This document shows, in pieces, positions 24,936-32,232 of a stretch of 64,000 bases of DNA (positions are counted from its first letter, which is position 1; each line of letters starts with the position of its first letter). Below the pieces are notes generated by a model. That model was not told where the DNA came from. It saw only the letters and a list, made by a program, of their open reading frames with translations, and made no database searches. Position numbers and translations under genes: made by a program. The stretch covers positions 186,001-250,000 of the forward strand of contig MRSX01000003.1 in assembly GCA_002631715.1 (NCBI GenBank), written 5' to 3'. Origin of the DNA: Candidatus Porisulfidus sp. TsSOB (lineage in GTDB: Bacteria; Pseudomonadota; Gammaproteobacteria; Poriferisulfidales; Poriferisulfidaceae).

Positions 24936-26185
24936 TGGGAGCGGGCCTCCTGCTGGCTTTGCCTCAATTTGCCGTACTTGAGCAACTCGAGCGCAGCCTG
25001 CACCTGGTTATCCTCAAGAATCGTCTCTTTAATCGACTGGTTTGAATCTTCCGATTCGTCTTTCTTCGGCACGACGAATTCCACCTCGTAGTCCGGCTCG
25101 ATCCCTTTCTCATGGATCGTCTGTCCGGACGGCGTGTAGTAGCGCGCCGTGGTCAACTTGAGTGCAGCATTCTGATTGTTCAGCGGCACCAGGGTCTGCA
25201 CCGATCCCTTGCCGAACGTGCGCGTGCCGAGCAACTTCGCTCGCCCGTTGTCCCGCAAGGCGCCAGCCACGATTTCGGAGGCCGAGGCCGACCCCCCGTT
25301 GATCAGCACGACGACCGGTACACCGCCCGTCTGATCGCCGCTGCCAGCGTGTTCCTGGACATTCGACTTCTCCGTGCGTCCTCGGGTGGAAACGATCAAT
25401 TGCTTATGACTCAAGAAGGCATCCGAAATCTCGATTGCCGCAGTGAACAACCCTCCCGGGTTATTGCGGAGGTCGAGAACGATCCCTTGCAGTTCATGAT
25501 CCGATTCGTCCTGCAGTTGCTCCAAGTGATCCATGAAATCAGCGCTGGTGCGGAGCTGGAAGTTGCTGATTCGGAGGTACGCATAACCGGGTTCCAAGGC
25601 CTGCCCACGCACGCTCTGTACTTTAATGATGGCCCGCGTGATCTCCACTTCGAAGGGCTCCTCGGCATCCTCGCGGGAAACGGTCAGGGTAATGGTGGTT
25701 CCGGGTTTTCCGCGCATGATCTGCACGGCATCATGCAGGGTCAGGTCGTGCACCGGCTCCCCGTCCAGTTCCAGAATCATGTCGCCGCTGAGGATTCCCG
25801 CGCGCTGGGCCGGCGTGTCGTCAATCGGCGAGACGACCTTGACCGCGCTGTCGTCCTTGTCCTTGGTGACCACGATGCCGAGGCCGCCGAACTCCCCGGA
25901 AGTCGTGACTTCCCAATCGTCCAGTTCTTCGCGATCCAGGTAAGTCGTGTAAGGGTCGAGCTTGGAGGCCATGCCGCGCATGGCGTTTCGCATCAGGGTG
26001 CTGTCGTCGACTTCATCGACGTACTGGCGCTTGATCAGCGCGAAAGCCTCGGAAAAGTTGCGCAGTTCCTGCAATGAGACGGATGCCTGGCTGTCCGGCT
26101 TCGCGATAACTGCATGACCCAATATGCCTGCAACCACCAACAGCAGGGCCGGAATTAGCAGTCCAGAGGGGGGAATTTTGGGCAT
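24932..26185 (-). CDS. C-terminal processing peptidase (S41, CtpA/Prc-like)
   Basis: One N-terminal hydrophobic signal or anchor (GLLIPALLLVVAGILGHAV) leads to a periplasmic protease of about 417 residues. A PDZ domain (GGLGIVVTKD ... GDMILELDGEPV) precedes the catalytic domain. The nucleophile lies in GGSASASEIVAGAL and the Lys in RTFGKGSVQTL, giving a Ser-Lys dyad. It trims C-termini of envelope proteins. The ATG at 26185 has an aggattt ribosome site. A TTG at 26224 is less likely. Confidence 0.92.
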   Translation of the reverse strand: MPKIPPSGLLIPALLLVVAGILGHAVIAKPDSQASVSLQELRNFSEAFALIKRQYVDEVDDSTLMRNAMRGMASKLDPYTTYLDREELDDWEVTTSGEFGGLGIVVTKDKDDSAVKVVSPIDDTPAQRAGILSGDMILELDGEPVHDLTLHDAVQIMRGKPGTTITLTVSREDAEEPFEVEITRAIIKVQSVRGQALEPGYAYLRISNFQLRTSADFMDHLEQLQDESDHELQGIVLDLRNNPGGLFTAAIEISDAFLSHKQLIVSTRGRTEKSNVQEHAGSGDQTGGVPVVVLINGGSASASEIVAGALRDNGRAKLLGTRTFGKGSVQTLVPLNNQNAALKLTTARYYTPSGQTIHEKGIEPDYEVEFVVPKKDESEDSNQSIKETILEDNQVQAALELLKYGKLRQSQQEARSQ

Positions 26186-26334
26186 AAATCCTGAAAAAAT
26201 GGCGGAAAAGGCATTGTAGAGCAATACTTGAATGCGTCAAACCTCCACTTATCGACCTCAAGCGATGGAGAAAGCCGGTTACAGGCCGGAATGACGGCCT
26301 GTAGCCAAGATAAAACTAATGGTATGTGCGAATT

Positions 26335-26349
26335 TTCTAATGTTAGAAT
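26335..26349 (+). promoter_or_regulatory. Palindromic operator overlapping an extended -10 promoter
   Basis: ttctaa-tg-ttagaa (26335-26348) is a perfect 6+6 palindrome ending 10 bases before the ArsR-type start codon. TGTTAGAAT (26341-26349) fits an extended -10 element, so repressor binding would occlude the promoter. Transcription would begin only a few bases before the ATG, which would make the mRNA essentially leaderless. No ribosome site is visible. Confidence 0.6.
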
Positions 26350-26358
26350 GTTTCGGCT

Positions 26359-26685
26359 ATGGCTGCCCGGATCCCCGTGCCCGAATCCCTGCATGCGCTT
26401 GACGACGATATCGAACGCGCTTGCCACGCGGTCAAGGGGCTTTCGCATCCGATCCGACTCAAAGTCCTCTGCGTGCTGGGCGACAATGAAATGTCGGTCA
26501 ACGACCTGGCGGCCGCCTGCGAAACCTCGCAAAGCAATATCTCGCAGCACCTGAGCATCCTCCGACAATGCGGCATCTTGGCCACCCGCAAGGAAGCCAA
26601 CTTTGTGCACTACCGAATCAACGATCCGCGCATGATCCAACTGATGAACCTGATGCGTGACATGTTCTGTTCGCAGGCACACTGA
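26359..26685 (+). CDS. ArsR-family repressor, probable persulfide/sulfide sensor (SqrR/BigR/YgaV type)
   Basis: This 108-residue winged-helix repressor has the recognition helix region CETSQSNISQHLSILRQCG. Cys38 (VLCVLGDNE) and Cys104 (RDMFCSQ) are 66 residues apart. That is the same spacing as the two sensing Cys of SqrR (41/107) and BigR (42/108), which form a tetrasulfide link in reactive sulfur. The next gene is a rhodanese, which fits persulfide metabolism. Extra Cys residues are at 22, 54 and 71. Its likely operator is the palindrome just upstream. The assignment is inferred from Cys spacing and context. Confidence 0.75.
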   Translation: MAARIPVPESLHALDDDIERACHAVKGLSHPIRLKVLCVLGDNEMSVNDLAAACETSQSNISQHLSILRQCGILATRKEANFVHYRINDPRMIQLMNLMRDMFCSQAH

Positions 26686-26696
26686 ATATTGACTTA

Positions 26697-27122
26697 ATGC
26701 AGGAGTACATAGACTTCGCGATGCGCCACCCGTTCCTGATGGGAGCGGTCACGGCATTGGTCGTCATGATCGTGGTGACCGAAATGCGCCGCTTGACGCG
26801 TCGATACAAGGAGATCACCGCCGCGCAGGCCGTGCAACTGATGAACCGGGAGTCGGCATGGCTACTGGACGTGCGGGAAGAGCAGGAAGTCAAGGGCAGC
26901 GTCATTCCGAATTCCCAGCACATCGCGCTCAGTGAACTGCCGAAGCGTATCGGGGAGCTGAAAAGACAGGAAGGACCGGTGATCGCCTACTGCCGGACCG
27001 GGATGCAGGCGCATCGAGCCTGCAAGATGCTGGTGCGAGAGGGATTGGACCCCGTCTACAACCTGAAAGGTGGGATTGGCGGCTGGCAGGAAGCTGGAAT
27101 GCCGCTGGAGGCCAGTCCGTGA
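26697..27122 (+). CDS. Membrane-anchored rhodanese-like sulfurtransferase
   Basis: One N-terminal transmembrane segment (PFLMGAVTALVVMIVVTEM) precedes a single rhodanese domain with the active-site loop YCRTGMQAHRA, whose Cys carries the persulfide. The 141-residue length and form match YibN-type proteins that often precede grxC and secB. It lies 11 bases after the ArsR gene and overlaps grxC by four bases, so sulfur sensing and this gene may be coexpressed. Confidence 0.88.
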   Translation: MQEYIDFAMRHPFLMGAVTALVVMIVVTEMRRLTRRYKEITAAQAVQLMNRESAWLLDVREEQEVKGSVIPNSQHIALSELPKRIGELKRQEGPVIAYCRTGMQAHRACKMLVREGLDPVYNLKGGIGGWQEAGMPLEASP

Positions 27123-27391
27123 CTTCGCCCGAAGTCGTGCTCTACACGGGTCCCGCCTGCCCGTACTGCGAACGCGCCAAGATGCTGCTGGAACGCAAGG
27201 GGGTTTCCTATCAGGAAATCCGCGTGGATCGGGACCCCGGGGAATTCTCCACTATGCTGGAGCGTAGCGGCGGGCGTCGGTCCGTGCCGCAAATTTTCAT
27301 CGGGGACTACCATGTGGGCGGTTTCGACGACATGTCCGCACTCAACTTGGAAGGCAAGTTGGATCCGCTGCTGGCGGGAGAGCCGGCGTGA
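27119..27391 (+). CDS. grxC: Glutaredoxin 3
   Basis: This 90-residue thioredoxin-fold protein has the dithiol active site CPYC (YTGPACPYCERAKML), the cis-Pro loop SVPQIFI and the glutathione-binding GGFDDMSAL. It reduces disulfides and deglutathionylates proteins in the cytosol. The GTG start overlaps the rhodanese stop (GTGA). The order rhodanese-grxC-secB-gpsA is conserved in gammaproteobacteria. Confidence 0.95.
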   Translation: MTSPEVVLYTGPACPYCERAKMLLERKGVSYQEIRVDRDPGEFSTMLERSGGRRSVPQIFIGDYHVGGFDDMSALNLEGKLDPLLAGEPA

Positions 27392-27915
27392 CGAAGAAAT
27401 CTGCCTCCCTCTCCGGCAAAGGCGCAACCCGGGCGAGACGCATGCAATTTGTGGAACACCATGGCAACTCGACGTTCGCGGTCGAGCACATCTGCCTGCG
27501 CCACGCCGAATTCAAGACGGTGCACGAACCCGGGGAGCTTGTTGAGGGCCAGTTCGAAACCAAGGCGCGGATCAGCAACGAAACGGTCTCGCTGGATGAC
27601 GACCGCCATTCGGTCTCCCTAATCGTCAACGTGACGCGGCTGGAGGATGAGACAGAGGTATTCAGCTGCGAGGTCTGCTATGCCGGTGTTTTCCTGATCC
27701 AAGGCCTGTCCGAGGAGAAGGGTCATGAACTACTGATGACCCGGTGCCTGGACATGCTCTACCCGTACATCAGTTCGACGATCGCGCAACTGGCAAGCCA
27801 GGCCGGTTTCCAGGGCCTGCAACTCGTTCCCATCAGTTTCGGGGCGTTGTACCGGAGCGAGCAGCGCGAAAAACAGCAGTGGGAAGACATCCAGGACAAG
27901 GTGGTTCGCCACTGA
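27388..27915 (+). CDS. secB: Protein-export chaperone SecB
   Basis: This 175-residue protein is somewhat longer than usual (about 155) because of a basic N-terminal extension (KKSASLSGKGATRARR). Family marks include CEVCYAGVFLIQGL, LYPYISSTIAQLASQAGF and LVPISFGALY. SecB holds preproteins unfolded and hands them to SecA. The GTG start overlaps the grxC stop. The core is divergent, but the gene position supports the call. Confidence 0.88.
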   Translation: MTKKSASLSGKGATRARRMQFVEHHGNSTFAVEHICLRHAEFKTVHEPGELVEGQFETKARISNETVSLDDDRHSVSLIVNVTRLEDETEVFSCEVCYAGVFLIQGLSEEKGHELLMTRCLDMLYPYISSTIAQLASQAGFQGLQLVPISFGALYRSEQREKQQWEDIQDKVVRH

Positions 27916-27925
27916 CATCCCCGGC

Positions 27926-28918
27926 ATGAAAATTGCGATTCTGGGGCAGGGCGCATGGGGCACGGCGCTCGCTTTTCACGTATCCCAGGCCCATGCGGTG
28001 CACTGGTGGGGTCGCGACCCGGCCCGATGCCAGACACTGGCAAGCACTCGATTAAACGAGGCTGCCCTCCCAGGTTGCGTTATTCCAGACTCCATCCAGA
28101 TCACGGAGGACATTCAGGCCTGCGTGGAGGGCTGCGACTGGGTTGCCATGGCCGTACCGGTTGCGGCAATGGCCGAAGTCGCCACACAACTGGAACCGGC
28201 CTCCCGGTTCGGGCTGATCTGGACCTGCAAAGGAATGGATCCGGACAGCGGCCGGCTGCCCGGTGAGATCCTGGATGACGTCTTGGGGCCGGGAACGCGG
28301 CGCGCCGTCCTGTCAGGACCTTCTTTCGCGGACGACCTTGCAGCAGGGCTGCCAGCGGCCGCGGTCATGGCGGCGACAGACCCAGAGGTTGCCGAGGCAG
28401 CAGCCACGGTGTTTCATCATGGTCCGTTTCGAATCTATCCGGGAACGGATCCGGTCGGTGTTCAACTCGGCGGCGCGGTGAAAAACGTCCTGGCGATCGC
28501 TGCCGGCATTGCGCACGGGCTGCGGCTCGGCGACAGTGCCCGCGCTGCGTTGATCACCCGCGGCATCAACGAAATGATGGTGCTAGGCAAGGCACTGGGA
28601 GCGAATCAGTCCACCTTGTCCGGCCTGTCCGGCCTAGGTGATCTTGTGTTGACCTGCTCCAGCGCCCATTCGCGCAATTTTCGCCTGGGCCAACTGATCG
28701 GCGAAGGTCAATCGGTTGAACAGGCCAGCGCCACGATCGGGCAGGTCACCGAGGGACGGTACACCGCCCTCGCGTTGTCCCGGCTAAGTCAGGATCATAG
28801 GCTGGAACTGCCCATCTGCGAACAGGTTCGACAGGTACTGGCGGAGGCTATCCGCCCAGCCCAAGCGGTCGAGGCCTTGCTGACACGCCCGGCCAAGTTC
28901 GAGGTTCTGCATGCCTGA
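27926..28918 (+). CDS. gpsA: Glycerol-3-phosphate dehydrogenase [NAD(P)+]
   Basis: This 330-residue enzyme reduces dihydroxyacetone phosphate to glycerol-3-phosphate for phospholipid synthesis. The N-terminal dinucleotide-binding motif is ILGQGAWGTALA, the catalytic Lys is in LGGAVKNVLAIAAGI, and GLSGLGDLVLTCSS follows. It follows secB as in Escherichia coli and overlaps pyrD by eight bases. Confidence 0.96.
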   Translation: MKIAILGQGAWGTALAFHVSQAHAVHWWGRDPARCQTLASTRLNEAALPGCVIPDSIQITEDIQACVEGCDWVAMAVPVAAMAEVATQLEPASRFGLIWTCKGMDPDSGRLPGEILDDVLGPGTRRAVLSGPSFADDLAAGLPAAAVMAATDPEVAEAAATVFHHGPFRIYPGTDPVGVQLGGAVKNVLAIAAGIAHGLRLGDSARAALITRGINEMMVLGKALGANQSTLSGLSGLGDLVLTCSSAHSRNFRLGQLIGEGQSVEQASATIGQVTEGRYTALALSRLSQDHRLELPICEQVRQVLAEAIRPAQAVEALLTRPAKFEVLHA

Positions 28919-29864
28919 CAAAGACCTGCTTTCCATCGATTTTTCCGGCCTGTCCCTGAAGACCCCTCTGGTCCTGCTCTCGGGCTGCGTCGGTTTCGGC
29001 GACGAATACACCCGGGTCGAAGGCTTTTCGCACGATGAGATTGGAGCGATTTGTCTCAAGGGAACCACTCTCGAACCGCGACTGGGCAACCGGCCGCACC
29101 GGCTGGCGGAAACCCCGGACGGCCTATTGAACTCGATTGGTCTGCAGAACCCCGGCGTGGATGCGGTCATCCGCGATGTACTGCCGACCCTAGACTTCTC
29201 CGCCACCCGCTTCCTCGCTAATGTATCCGGAGCCACCGTTGAGGAATACACCGAGGTCACGCGGCGCTTCGACGACTCTCCGATCGACGGCATCGAGATC
29301 AACATTTCATGCCCCAACGTCAAGGCCGGCGGCATGGAATTCGGCAATGACCCGAAAATGTCGGCAGTCGTGGTCGATGCCTGCCGAAAGGTGACCTCCA
29401 AGCCGTTGATTATCAAAATGTCACCGAATCAGACCGACATCCGTGCCAATACACGTGCTTGCCTGGAAGCAGGGGCTGATGCATTCGCGGTCATCAACAC
29501 AGTCTCCGGCATGGCCATCGACGCCGAGTCCCGTTCCGCCGTGCTGGGCGCAAAACGGGGAGGACTATCTGGGCCTGCCATCAAACCCATCGCCCTCCTC
29601 AAGGTGCATGAGGTCTATCAGGAAACCGCAGCCCATGGCATTCCGATCATCGGCCAAGGGGGCGTGGTTTCGACAACGGACGCGCTGGAATTCCTGATTG
29701 CCGGTGCTTCGGCGGTGGGAGTCGGCACCGGGCTGTTCTACGACCCGCTCGCCTGCCGTTCGATCAACGAGGGTATCCGCGACTACCTGTTGCGCCACGA
29801 CCTGGGTTCGGTCGCGGAACTGACCGGCACCTTGGATTTTAGCGACGCTCAGTCCTCCGAGTAG
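28911..29864 (+). CDS. pyrD: Dihydroorotate dehydrogenase, class 1 (PyrDB-like)
   Basis: This 317-residue FMN TIM barrel oxidises dihydroorotate to orotate in pyrimidine synthesis. The catalytic base is Cys134 in INISCPNVKAGG, which marks class 1. Class 2 membrane enzymes of most gammaproteobacteria use Ser and carry an N-terminal membrane helix, absent here. NSIGLQNPG and INTVSGMAID fit class 1B. Class 1B enzymes usually need the PyrK electron-transfer subunit, and no pyrK is in this window. The 3' end overlaps parB tail to tail by 16 bases. Confidence 0.87.
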   Translation: MPDKDLLSIDFSGLSLKTPLVLLSGCVGFGDEYTRVEGFSHDEIGAICLKGTTLEPRLGNRPHRLAETPDGLLNSIGLQNPGVDAVIRDVLPTLDFSATRFLANVSGATVEEYTEVTRRFDDSPIDGIEINISCPNVKAGGMEFGNDPKMSAVVVDACRKVTSKPLIIKMSPNQTDIRANTRACLEAGADAFAVINTVSGMAIDAESRSAVLGAKRGGLSGPAIKPIALLKVHEVYQETAAHGIPIIGQGGVVSTTDALEFLIAGASAVGVGTGLFYDPLACRSINEGIRDYLLRHDLGSVAELTGTLDFSDAQSSE

Positions 29865-30709
29865 CCGAGCCGCTCAAGCAGGCCCTGCAACGAATCGTCG
29901 CTGCTGTAATGCAGCACCAGATTGCCGCCTTTTCTCCCGGGACGGAGGGTGACCGGGCATCCCAGATGATCTGACAGCCGTTGCTGGAGACGTGCCAAAT
30001 CCGGGTCCGGCTCCGAAGTGCTGGGAGATTTGGTTTTCTTGGTTTTCTGCGCCCGGCGCTCCGTCGCCCGAACCGACAAGTCCTCGTCCTGAATGGTTTG
30101 CGCCAGTTTTTTCTGGCGATTGGCCGGCAAAGTCACCAGAACCCGGGCATGCCCCATGCTGATCTTGCCGTCCCGGACCAACTGCTGGACTTCCGGGCAA
30201 AGTTCGAGCAAGCGAATCAGGTTGGTAACGGTGGCGCGCGCCCGGCCGACCTGCTCGGCAACTTGCTCATGAGTTTGATTCAGACGTTCGGCCAACCCGC
30301 GTAATGCCTGGGCCTCATCGATGGGGTTGAGGTCTTCCCGTTGGATGTTTTCGATCAGGGTAATCGTCGCGGCCTCATCGTCAGACAAGTCACGGACAAC
30401 CGCCGGCAGGAATTCGAGTCCAGCGGCACGGGCAGCGCGTAGCCTCCGTTCCCCCGCCACCAGTTCGTATTGCCCCCCGACCCGGCGCACCACCACCGGT
30501 TGGATCGCGCCACGTTCCTTCAGCGAGGCAGCCAAAGACTCGATCGCTTGATCGTCGAATTGAGTTCGCGGCTGGTACGGACTCGTACGCAACCGATTCA
30601 GCGGGATCTCCTGAAGTTCCGAATCGTCGTGTTCATCGGCCGGTTCGGGTCGAGAGCTCAGCAGGGCGTCGACCCCTGCTCCCAAGCGGCGTTTGGGAGG
30701 ATTGCTCAT
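29849..30709 (-). CDS. parB: Chromosome-partitioning protein ParB
   Basis: This 286-residue CTP-dependent clamp loads at parS. The CTP-binding box GERRLRAARA and ENIQREDLNPIDEAQALRGL are intact. A helix-turn-helix (THEQVAEQVGRARATVTNLIRLL) and a C-terminal dimer domain follow. Its ATG overlaps the parA stop (ATGA). I found no clear parS site in the window by eye. Confidence 0.96.
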   Translation of the reverse strand: MSNPPKRRLGAGVDALLSSRPEPADEHDDSELQEIPLNRLRTSPYQPRTQFDDQAIESLAASLKERGAIQPVVVRRVGGQYELVAGERRLRAARAAGLEFLPAVVRDLSDDEAATITLIENIQREDLNPIDEAQALRGLAERLNQTHEQVAEQVGRARATVTNLIRLLELCPEVQQLVRDGKISMGHARVLVTLPANRQKKLAQTIQDEDLSVRATERRAQKTKKTKSPSTSEPDPDLARLQQRLSDHLGCPVTLRPGRKGGNLVLHYSSDDSLQGLLERLGYSED

Positions 30710-31485
30710 AGGGTGAAACCGGATTCGGAGCGCTCACGGCGCAGGATTTCGCCCGCCAACATCAGATATGCAACAGCGCCCCGGCTCGACGGGTCGTAGG
30801 ACGAGACCGGCCGCCCGTGACTGGGAGCTTCGGCCAACGTGACATTGCGAGGGATCATGGTGCGATAAACCTGTTCGCCAAAATGTTCTATAAGCGCTTC
30901 GGAAACTTCGTGGGATAGTTTATTGCGTGGGTCGTACATGGTACGCAGGATTCCCGCGATGGCAAGTTTCTGGTTCGCTTGGCGGGAAATCTGGGTGATG
31001 GTGTCGAGCAAGGCGCTCAACCCCTCCAAAGCGTAGAACTCGCACTGGGTCGGTACGATCACACGGTCGGCAACCACCAGGGCGTTGATCGTCAGAATGT
31101 TCAGCGACGGGGGACAATCGACAAGAATGTAGTCGTCCGTGCAATCAACCAGCGCCTCACGCAACCGATACTCGCGCTGGTCTTCCGCCACGAGGCGCAC
31201 TTCGGCTTCGGTCAGGTCGGGCCCGGCCGGCACTAGGTCGAATCCCCCGTGGGGTGCAGCTATGCGCACTTCGGCAATCGGAGCGCCTTCCAGCAGAACA
31301 TCCGCGCAGCTTTGCGCCAAGTCATTCTTGTTCAAGCCGCAACCGGTCGTGGCATTGCCCTGAGGATCCAGGTCGACCAGCAAGACCTTTTTGCCGGCAG
31401 AGGTCAGCGAAGCCGCCAAGTTGATGGCAGTGGTGGTTTTACCGACTCCGCCCTTCTGGTTGCAGATGGCGAATACCTGGGTCAT
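30706..31485 (-). CDS. parA: Chromosome-partitioning ATPase ParA
   Basis: This 259-residue Walker-type ATPase starts MTQVFAICNQKGGVGKTTT, which contains the deviant Walker A motif KGGVGKTT, and later has VLLVDLDPQGN. It binds the nucleoid and moves ParB-parS. The frame extends upstream to 31584, but the ATG at 31485 overlaps the rsmG stop (ATGA) and gives the family N-terminus. Confidence 0.96.
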   Translation of the reverse strand: MTQVFAICNQKGGVGKTTTAINLAASLTSAGKKVLLVDLDPQGNATTGCGLNKNDLAQSCADVLLEGAPIAEVRIAAPHGGFDLVPAGPDLTEAEVRLVAEDQREYRLREALVDCTDDYILVDCPPSLNILTINALVVADRVIVPTQCEFYALEGLSALLDTITQISRQANQKLAIAGILRTMYDPRNKLSHEVSEALIEHFGEQVYRTMIPRNVTLAEAPSHGRPVSSYDPSSRGAVAYLMLAGEILRRERSESGFTL

Positions 31486-32231
31486 GAGCCCTCCGCGACA
31501 GCATTCGAGGGGCGAAGCACAACCACCGTTCGGGTCGAAGAGTCGGCAGTCGATTTCTCCAGCTTCATGACCGAAGCATTCCACTCTTGCGGAAGCTCAT
31601 GCAATTCCCGTTCAATGTCCAGACCCTTCGGAAACAAGTAGACTCCCTCTGTACCGATCAGGTGTTCGCTGCTTCGGACAAGTTCCCCCAGCGAATCCAC
31701 CGCCCGAGCCATAATGCACTCGAATGGGCCGTCTTGGTAATGCCCGACTTCGCTCGTGACGACCTCAACATTAGGCAGATCCAGTTCCAACTTCGCCTGC
31801 CGGACGAAGCGGGTTTTCTTGCGGCTGCGGTCGAGCAGCACGAATTGACGTTCGGGATGGACCACAGCCAGTGGCAAGCCCGGCAGCCCGGCACCAGTGC
31901 CAAAATCCAGAATCCGGCGTGCATCGGGAGGAAGGAAACTGGAAAGTACAAGGGAATCCAAGAGATGCCGCGGCACGATTTCCGGCAGGGTACGGGCACC
32001 GATCAGGTTGTACGCCCGGTTCCACTGCGCGACAAGCCTACAGTAAGTCGACAGGGTCTTGATTTGCGCAGAGGAGAGATCCAAGCCGGAAATCCCCCGA
32101 ATACCTGCCTTCAACTGGCGTTCCAACACGCTTTCCGACGGTAAGCCGGAAGTCGCGGAAACGGTCCGAGAACGGCGCGTTTGGCGAGAAGTCTCCCGGG
32201 CACGGGAAGGAAGGGCCCTGCCTTCCCCCAT
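31482..32231 (-). CDS. rsmG: 16S rRNA (guanine527-N7)-methyltransferase
   Basis: This S-adenosylmethionine-dependent methyltransferase has WNRAYNLIGA, RILDFGTGAGLPGLPLAVV and SRKKTRFV, and modifies G527 of 16S rRNA. From the ATG at 32231 the protein has 249 residues with a basic extension of about 34 residues. A GTG at 32129 would give 215 residues, nearer the family norm. The ATG lies 1 base after the mnmG stop. The mnmG-rsmG-parA-parB order is classic for the origin region. Confidence 0.93.
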   Translation of the reverse strand: MGEGRALPSRARETSRQTRRSRTVSATSGLPSESVLERQLKAGIRGISGLDLSSAQIKTLSTYCRLVAQWNRAYNLIGARTLPEIVPRHLLDSLVLSSFLPPDARRILDFGTGAGLPGLPLAVVHPERQFVLLDRSRKKTRFVRQAKLELDLPNVEVVTSEVGHYQDGPFECIMARAVDSLGELVRSSEHLIGTEGVYLFPKGLDIERELHELPQEWNASVMKLEKSTADSSTRTVVVLRPSNAVAEGS

Positions 32232-32232
32232 G

